Assembly (NCBI GenBank): GCA_046590705.1
Contig: JBKJUK010000060.1
Span: forward strand, 1-11,260
Direction of reading: 5' to 3'
DNA length: 11,260 bases
Source: JBKJUK01 sp046590705
GTDB lineage: Bacteria; Acidobacteriota; Thermoanaerobaculia; Gp7-AA8
The number at the start of each line of letters is the position of its first letter. The stretch's first letter is position 1. The position numbers and the translations under genes are program-made. Positions 6,237 through 11,260 of the stretch are shown here, one piece after another. A model generated the notes under the pieces. It had not been told where the DNA came from, made no database searches, and saw nothing but the letters and a program-made list of their open reading frames with translations.

Positions 6237-6319
6237 CCCGCAGGGTCCGCTCATTCATACCCTAATTCCCCGAGCTCCTGCCGCCCGGGAAAAGACTCGA
6301 AGGAGTCACCCCAAACGAC

Positions 6320-7921
6320 ATGGCCAAAGTTACGATCGACGGAATCGAAGTCGAAGTCAAAGACGGCATCAACATAGTCGAAGCTGCGAAAGCGGCCGAC
6401 GTGCACGTCCCTCATTTCTGTTACCACCCCAGTCTCTCTGTCGTCGGTCAGTGCAGGATGTGTCTCGTCGAAATCGAGGGGATGCCGAAGTTGCAGGCCG
6501 GTTGCTCGACGCCAATCAAAGATGGGATGAAAGTCCACGTCTACAACGAGAAGGTCGACAAGGCCCGGAAAGGTCAGATGGAGTTTCTTCTGATCAATCA
6601 TCCGCTCGACTGCCCGATCTGCGATAAAGCCGGCGAATGTCCACTCCAGGACTACTCGTTCAACTACGGCTCGGTCACCTCACGCTATGGTGAGTTCAAG
6701 CGCACCTACCCGGGCATGGACCGCACCGCCATCGGCCCGCACGTCATTCAGAACATGAACCGCTGCATCCACTGCACGCGATGCATCAGATTCTGCGAAG
6801 AAATCACCGAGACCAACGAGCTGGCCTTCTTCAAGCGCGGCGCTTCGACGGAAGTCGGCGTTTTCCCGGGCATCCCCATCGATAACTGGATGAGCGCCTG
6901 CGTCACCGACATCTGCCCCACCGGCGCACTGACCACCCGCGAGTTCCGCTTCGAATCACGTGTCTGGAATCTCGACAGCACCGAGTCGGTCTGTAACGGC
7001 TGCGACGTAGGCTGCAACATCTTCGTCGAACAGCGTCAGGGGAAAATCTATCGCTACAAACCGCGGGTGAATCCGGAAGTCAACGACTACTGGCTTTGCG
7101 ATTACGGCCGCTTCTCTCACGAACGTTACGAGACCGATCGCGTGGTCGTACCGAAAGCCCTGCGCGACGACTACCTCGGCGTATCGACCTGGGACGAGGC
7201 GCTCGACGCAGTCACAGAGGCGCTCACTCCGCGAGGCGCTCTCACTGTGATTGCATCTGCTCAGCTGACGAACGAGGAAGCCTTCCTGCTCTCGCGCGTG
7301 TTCGGTGAGGGCCTCAACGGCAAGCTGTTGAGCTTTGTCGACGCCATCGGCCCGATCAAAATGAAGTCGCGCACTGAGTGGCTGACAGGAACTCAGGCCG
7401 GTCCGAACTTCCGCGGCGTCACCGCAGCAATCGGAAACGATGGCACCAGTTCCGTGGAATCGCTGATGAATAACGGCGCCGACGGAGTCGACGTCCTCTA
7501 CATCACCGAAGCAAATTTCAGCGCGCGGACGATGGATCCGGCAGTGATTGCCAATCTGCGCAAGGCCAGAGTTCTCATCGTGCACGCCTGGGAGAATCAT
7601 CCCCTTGCAGAAGTGGCAGACGTAGTCCTCCCCTCCTGCATCTTCGCAGAGAAGGAAGGTACCTTCACGAATCTGCAGGAGCGCGTGCAGCGCATCCATG
7701 TAGCGTACCCACCTAAGGGTGAAGCGCTGCCTGACTGGGATATCTTCAGAAGAATCGGCCAACGCCTCGGCATGACCGCTCCTGAACTCCAGGTGAATTC
7801 GACCGAAGAACTCTTCGAGCAGATGAAGCAGTCCAGTCCTTCCATGAGTTCGGTGATGTGGCACGAACAGGTTCCGCAGGAACAGAGTCATGCTGCCGCA
7901 CATCAGGCTGCGATTTCGTAG
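6320..7921 (+). CDS. nuoG: NADH-quinone oxidoreductase subunit G, compact form
   Basis: This is the large iron-sulfur subunit of the complex I peripheral arm, relaying electrons from NuoE/F towards NuoI. All ligand sets are visible: 2Fe-2S N1b C34, C45, C48, C62; His-ligated N5 H94, C98, C101, C107; 4Fe-4S N4 C149, C152, C155, C199; and the extra cluster N7 C225, C228, C232, C260 with x2-x3-x27 spacing as in Thermus and E. coli. The rest is a shortened molybdopterin-oxidoreductase-like domain. It keeps an N-terminal piece (LTNEEAFLLSRVF) and the late block (ADVVLPSCIFAEKEGTFTNLQERVQRI), while the middle part usual in the family is largely absent: 533 aa against about 780-910 in Thermus and E. 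coli. The frame is intact, so this is compaction and not a pseudogene. AGGAG at 6301-6305 lies 14 nt before the ATG. It is first in the plus-strand operon. Confidence 0.95.
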   Translation: MAKVTIDGIEVEVKDGINIVEAAKAADVHVPHFCYHPSLSVVGQCRMCLVEIEGMPKLQAGCSTPIKDGMKVHVYNEKVDKARKGQMEFLLINHPLDCPICDKAGECPLQDYSFNYGSVTSRYGEFKRTYPGMDRTAIGPHVIQNMNRCIHCTRCIRFCEEITETNELAFFKRGASTEVGVFPGIPIDNWMSACVTDICPTGALTTREFRFESRVWNLDSTESVCNGCDVGCNIFVEQRQGKIYRYKPRVNPEVNDYWLCDYGRFSHERYETDRVVVPKALRDDYLGVSTWDEALDAVTEALTPRGALTVIASAQLTNEEAFLLSRVFGEGLNGKLLSFVDAIGPIKMKSRTEWLTGTQAGPNFRGVTAAIGNDGTSSVESLMNNGADGVDVLYITEANFSARTMDPAVIANLRKARVLIVHAWENHPLAEVADVVLPSCIFAEKEGTFTNLQERVQRIHVAYPPKGEALPDWDIFRRIGQRLGMTAPELQVNSTEELFEQMKQSSPSMSSVMWHEQVPQEQSHAAAHQAAIS

Positions 7922-7929
7922 GTGAAGCG

Positions 7930-9024
7930 ATGACGCCCGAAACGACAGAAATTGTTTTCTCGCTTCTGAAGATCGCCATCGTTGTAGCGGCTCTGCTCAA
8001 TGTCACCCCGATCATGGTCTGGGTCGAGCGTCGCGGCAGCGCCATGATTCAGGATCGCGTCGGCCCGAACCGGGTCGGTCCCTTCGGTCTGCTGCAGTCC
8101 TTCGCCGACGCCCTGAAGTTCATCATGAAGGAAGATATCGTTCCGGCGCAGGCCAACAAGTTTCTCTTCACCATCGCGCCGATGTTCGGGCTGCTGCCCG
8201 CACTGACCACCATCGCTGTGATTCCGTGGGGACGGCCTTTCATGATCGAGGAGACGACCATCTTCGGTCGTCGCTTCTTCGAGGGCGGCTTCTGGTTCGA
8301 ACCGATCGTTGCCGACGTCGACATCGGCATTCTGCTCATCTTCGCGCTGGCCTCGCTTGGCGTGTACGGTCTCGCCACAGCGGGATGGTCCTCGAATAAC
8401 AAGTACTCACTCTTCGGCGGAATCCGCGCTTCAGCGCAGATGATCTCCTACGAACTCTCGCTCACCCTCGCGGCGGTCGGATGCCTCATGGCTGCCGGTT
8501 CGCTCCGCCTGGTCGATGTCGTCGAGAGTCAGGCCGGATCCTTCGTCATCTTCGACACCATCAAACTGCCGGCCTGGAACATGTTCCCCATGTTCATCGG
8601 ATTCGTGGTCTTCACCGTCTCGGCCTTCGCCGAAACCAACCGGCTGCCGTTCGACTTTCCGGAAGCGGAAGCAGAACTGGTCGGCGGCTATCACACCGAG
8701 TATTCGTCGATGAAGTTCGCCATGTTCTTCATGGCCGAGTACATCGCCATGACTACCATGGCTGCACTCATCACCACGCTCTTCCTCGGCGGGTGGGACA
8801 TCCCCTGGTACAACGAGCCACCGACGTTTCTCGGCTTCATGCTCTCGCTGCTCTCGTTCTCTCTGAAGGTAGGCTTCCTGCTCTGGGTCTTCGTCTGGGT
8901 ACGATGGACCATCCCGAGACTCAAGTACGACACACTCATGAAAATCGGCTGGAAGGTCTTCCTTCCGCTGGCTTTCCTCAACGTGCTAGTTGTCGCGATC
9001 CTGATCGCGCTACGCTGGATCTGA
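7930..9024 (+). CDS. nuoH: NADH-quinone oxidoreductase subunit H (ND1-like)
   Basis: This is the membrane subunit that forms most of the quinone chamber and links the peripheral and proton-pumping arms. The 364-aa protein is strongly hydrophobic with about eight to nine membrane segments. Family signatures are VERRGSAMIQDRVGPNRVGP near the N-terminus, the AETNRLPFDFPEAEAELVGG acidic loop in the middle, and the YHTEYSSMKFAMFFMAEY segment that follows. I take the ATG at 7930, which gives the usual N-terminus before the first membrane helix; a longer in-frame start at 7858 would only add residues inside nuoG. GGTGA overlaps the nuoG stop and serves as SD. Only one base separates it from nuoJ, so nuoI, normally found here, is missing. 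Confidence 0.97.
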   Translation: MTPETTEIVFSLLKIAIVVAALLNVTPIMVWVERRGSAMIQDRVGPNRVGPFGLLQSFADALKFIMKEDIVPAQANKFLFTIAPMFGLLPALTTIAVIPWGRPFMIEETTIFGRRFFEGGFWFEPIVADVDIGILLIFALASLGVYGLATAGWSSNNKYSLFGGIRASAQMISYELSLTLAAVGCLMAAGSLRLVDVVESQAGSFVIFDTIKLPAWNMFPMFIGFVVFTVSAFAETNRLPFDFPEAEAELVGGYHTEYSSMKFAMFFMAEYIAMTTMAALITTLFLGGWDIPWYNEPPTFLGFMLSLLSFSLKVGFLLWVFVWVRWTIPRLKYDTLMKIGWKVFLPLAFLNVLVVAILIALRWI

Positions 9025-9025
9025 C

Positions 9026-9543
<518 letters not shown>

Positions 9544-9544
<1 letters not shown>

Positions 9545-9846
9545 TGGTACCGACCAACTACTTTCTGATCCTCAGCGCGATCCTCTTCACCATCGGTGTT
9601 TGCGGGGTCCTCACCCGACGCAACGGCATCACGATTTTCATGTCGATCGAGTTGATGGTGAACGCAGTCAATCTCACCTTCATCGCATACGCCCGTGAGA
9701 TGCATTCGATGCACGGTCTGATTTTCGTCTTTTTCATCATGGCCATCGCTGCTGCTGAAGCAGCGGTGGGTCTGGCAATTTTCATCGCCATGTTCCGTCA
9801 TCGCGAGACCATTGACGTCGACGAAGCGAACCTGATGCACTGGTAA
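9544..9846 (+). CDS. nuoK: NADH-quinone oxidoreductase subunit K (ND4L-like)
   Basis: This small antiporter-like membrane subunit has exactly 100 aa and three hydrophobic helices. The two membrane glutamates known to matter for proton transfer in E. coli NuoK are at the same positions: E36 (MSIELMVNAVNL) and E72 (IAAAEAAVGLAIF). It overlaps nuoJ by one base; AAGGAA about a dozen bases upstream is a possible SD. The 71-nt gap after it, followed by a non-nuo gene, breaks the normal K-L junction. Confidence 0.97.
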
Positions 9847-9917
9847 GAAATAGCTGCCGGAATCTGCAGGCCCGGTGGCCCGAAGATCGCATTCTCAGCG
9901 CCCCAGAGGTGCTGAAA

Positions 9918-10328
9918 ATGGATCAGGAAGAAAAGCAGACGGATTGGGAAGAAACAGAGACGAAAGACACGAATCAGAACGGAATCGAAGACTCGATCGA
10001 GCCGCCTGCAATCGATATAGCTGCCGGCTCGAAAGCTCTCGCAGACCGACTGAAGCAGAACACGAGTACAGATCCGACATTGTCGGGCGGTGATATCGAC
10101 GCTCGGTGGGAAATGGCGGAGTCGCAGGGCGACGAGACGGTGGCGGGCAGTATGCCCACCCCCGGTCAGGGCAACGTCGAAGAGATCGGCGCCGCGATGG
10201 GCGTGACGTACCAGGATAATGAAGAACTCCGGGTAGGAGAAAAGGAACGGGACAGGGACAAGAGCCGCTGGGAGCTTGATCCTGCTTCATCCGAGGACTA
10301 TCAGGAGCGTAATAAAGGCAGCGAGTAG
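9918..10328 (+). CDS. Small acidic hydrophilic protein, DUF6335-like
   Basis: A 136-aa protein with no known function. It has no signal peptide, membrane segment or cysteine and is very rich in Glu, Asp, Gln, Lys and Arg, with a probably disordered N-terminal third. Recognisable conserved-looking blocks are LSGGDIDARWEMAE (56-68 region), GDETVAGSMPTPGQ (71-84) with VEEIGAAMGV after it, and RWELDPASSEDYQER near the C-terminus (117-131). This arrangement resembles, from memory, the DUF6335 family best known from cyanobacteria. I choose the ATG at 9918 over the GTG at 9909 because AGAGGTG at 9905-9911 is an excellent SD six bases before it. Its codons are more A-rich than those of the flanking nuo genes, which hints at separate acquisition. 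It interrupts the nuoK-nuoL junction on the same strand and is probably cotranscribed. Confidence 0.8.
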   Translation: MDQEEKQTDWEETETKDTNQNGIEDSIEPPAIDIAAGSKALADRLKQNTSTDPTLSGGDIDARWEMAESQGDETVAGSMPTPGQGNVEEIGAAMGVTYQDNEELRVGEKERDRDKSRWELDPASSEDYQERNKGSE

Positions 10329-10332
10329 CACT

Positions 10333-10363
10333 GCAGAATTTGGAGACTCTCCTCCAGGTCTGC
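10333..10363 (+). other. Hairpin after the DUF6335-like gene
   Basis: GCAGA (10333-10337) pairs with TCTGC (10359-10363), and TTGGAG (10340-10345) pairs with CTCCAG (10352-10357, one G-U), with a 6-nt loop. It begins 4 nt after the stop. No T-run follows, so it is not an intrinsic terminator by sequence; mRNA stabilisation or partial attenuation before nuoL is possible. Confidence 0.3.
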
Positions 10364-10385
10364 TGATACACATTAGCGACGACGT

Positions 10386-10426
10386 GAGGAGAGATGGGGG
10401 TCGACCAGACCCCTATCCGAATTCGG
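10386..10426 (+). promoter_or_regulatory. Structured leader of nuoL with distant SD
   Basis: A strong GAGGAG (10386-10391) lies 36 nt before the nuoL ATG, too far for direct use. Between them are a hairpin GGGGTC-gacca-GACCCC (10397-10413) and a perfect palindrome CCGAATTCGG (10417-10426), which ends one base before the ATG. If both fold, the unpaired distance shrinks to about 9 nt, a normal SD spacing. This is inference from pairing only. Confidence 0.3.
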
Positions 10427-10427
10427 C

Positions 10428-11260
10428 ATGCTCAACAGCTTAGGTCTCATCCCGGCACTCCCCTTCCTCGGATTCCTGCTCAACGGAATTCTCGGCAAGA
10501 GACTCGGTAAAACGTTCGTAACCATTGTCGCGCTGGCGTCGACGTTCGTCACGGCGCTGCTCGCGAGCTACGCGACCTACGAGTATCTCCACACCTACCA
10601 TCACGGCGAACGACACCTCAACGTCGTCTACAACTGGTTCACCTCCGGCGGGATCGGCACCGACATCGCCTTCCAGCTCGATCCGCTCTCCATCGTGATG
10701 CTCATGGTGGTCACCTGGGTCGGCTTCCTCATTCATCTCTACTCGGTCGGCTACATGAGTCATGAGGAAGGATACTGGCGCTACTTCGCTTACCTGAACC
10801 TCTTCCTCGCATCGATGCTGATACTCGTTCTCGGCAGCAGCTACCTTTTCATCTTCGTCGGATGGGAAGGCGTCGGCCTCTGTTCCTACCTGCTCATCGG
10901 TTTCTATTACGACAAGAACACAGCTGCAGCGGCCGGCAAGAAAGCGTTCATCGTCAATCGTATTGGCGACTTCGGCTTTCTCATCGCCATGTTTCTGATG
11001 TTCGTTCACGTCGGCTCGGTCGACTTCGCGAAAGTGGCAGCAGTCGCAGGGAGCGGAGCAATCGCGCCCGGGATCGTGATGGCCATCTGCCTGCTGCTCT
11101 TTGTCGGAGCGTGCGGCAAGTCCGCACAGTTACCCTTGCACGTGTGGCTGCCTGACGCCATGGCTGGTCCGACGCCGGTGTCTGCACTCATCCACGCTGC
11201 GACCATGGTCACCGCCGGCGTGTATCTGGTGGTGCGATCGAACGTGTTGTTTCGACTTTC
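10428..11260 (+). CDS. nuoL: NADH-quinone oxidoreductase subunit L (ND5-like), 3' end beyond window
   Basis: This is the distal antiporter-like proton-pumping subunit of complex I. The reading frame opens at the ATG at 10428 and stays open to the window edge (277 codons plus two bases), so the last half or so of the protein is missing. Key family residues are present: E147 (GWEGVGLCSYLLIGF), K231 (ACGKSAQLPLHVWLPDAM) and H256 in MAGPTPVSALIHAATMVTAG, equivalent to E. coli E144, K229 and H254. Further signatures are FQLDPLSIVMLMVVTWVGFLIHLYSVGYM and the YWRYFAYLNLF stretch. The N-terminus MLNSLGLIPALPFLGFLLNG is typical, which supports this start although no SD lies at normal distance. It is separated from nuoK by the DUF6335-like gene and a 99-nt leader. 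Confidence 0.96.
   Translation, partial: MLNSLGLIPALPFLGFLLNGILGKRLGKTFVTIVALASTFVTALLASYATYEYLHTYHHGERHLNVVYNWFTSGGIGTDIAFQLDPLSIVMLMVVTWVGFLIHLYSVGYMSHEEGYWRYFAYLNLFLASMLILVLGSSYLFIFVGWEGVGLCSYLLIGFYYDKNTAAAAGKKAFIVNRIGDFGFLIAMFLMFVHVGSVDFAKVAAVAGSGAIAPGIVMAICLLLFVGACGKSAQLPLHVWLPDAMAGPTPVSALIHAATMVTAGVYLVVRSNVLFRL

Noticed and set aside
6010..6258. Minus-strand frame through the heptamer repeat (NGEWRMEN-like product)
   Set aside because: The product is just a translation of the tandem repeat in a non-coding region.
6956..7903. Long minus-strand reading frame (315 codons) opposite nuoG
   Set aside because: It lies wholly antisense to the conserved nuoG frame, its product shows no recognisable family motif, and such open antisense frames are common in GC-rich genes.
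10394..10510. Mini-ORF starting at ATG 10394, directly after GAGGAG and overlapping the start of nuoL
   Set aside because: The SD-to-ATG distance is only 2 nt, the 38-residue product has no recognisable feature, and it overlaps nuoL out of frame. A leader-peptide role cannot be excluded but is not supported.
10440..11009. Minus-strand frame of 189 codons opposite nuoL
   Set aside because: It is antisense to the clear NuoL frame; the acidic His/Glu-rich product is a typical shadow.

Overview
The window looks like a bacterial chromosome of moderately high GC (about 58% by eye). It is dominated by respiratory complex I (proton-pumping NADH:quinone oxidoreductase) genes laid out as two diverging blocks. 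Gene density, short overlaps, SD-led starts and dispersed palindromic repeats fit a free-living aerobic bacterium. An Acidobacteriota-like source is my best guess, but it rests on general resemblance and not on a marker gene.

Right to left, on the minus strand (6013 to 8): a membrane-anchored PpiC-type peptidyl-prolyl isomerase, a single-domain response regulator and an FAD-dependent amine/amino-acid oxidoreductase form one tight operon (7-nt gap, then a 4-nt ATGA overlap). After them come a small coiled-coil protein, a stretch with a palindromic dispersed repeat, a STAS-domain anti-sigma-factor antagonist that starts at TTG, and then nuoA-nuoE-nuoF with almost no spacing.

Left to right, on the plus strand (6320 to the window end): nuoG-nuoH-nuoJ-nuoK, then an unexpected small hydrophilic protein that resembles the DUF6335 family, then nuoL, which runs off the edge. 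The 306-bp divergent intergenic region (6014-6319) holds a 14-bp dyad near the isomerase gene, a large inverted repeat of heptamer units, a good sigma-70-like promoter (TTGACC-17-TATTCT) and, just after its predicted start point, a near-consensus Rex operator. This suggests that nuoGHJK transcription is tied to the NADH/NAD+ ratio.

NuoE, NuoF and NuoG form the NADH-oxidising arm and NuoA, H, J, K and L belong to the membrane arm. The set is incomplete here: nuoB, nuoC, nuoD and nuoI are absent between the genes where they normally lie (A|E and H|J), so these subunits must come from elsewhere in the genome if the complex is functional. NuoG is also much shorter than classical NuoG, although all its iron-sulfur ligands are present. 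I found no CRISPR array, tRNA, rRNA, insertion sequence or phage gene. The most notable points are the scattered complex I layout, the Rex-like site, the compact NuoG and the small gene inserted between nuoK and nuoL.
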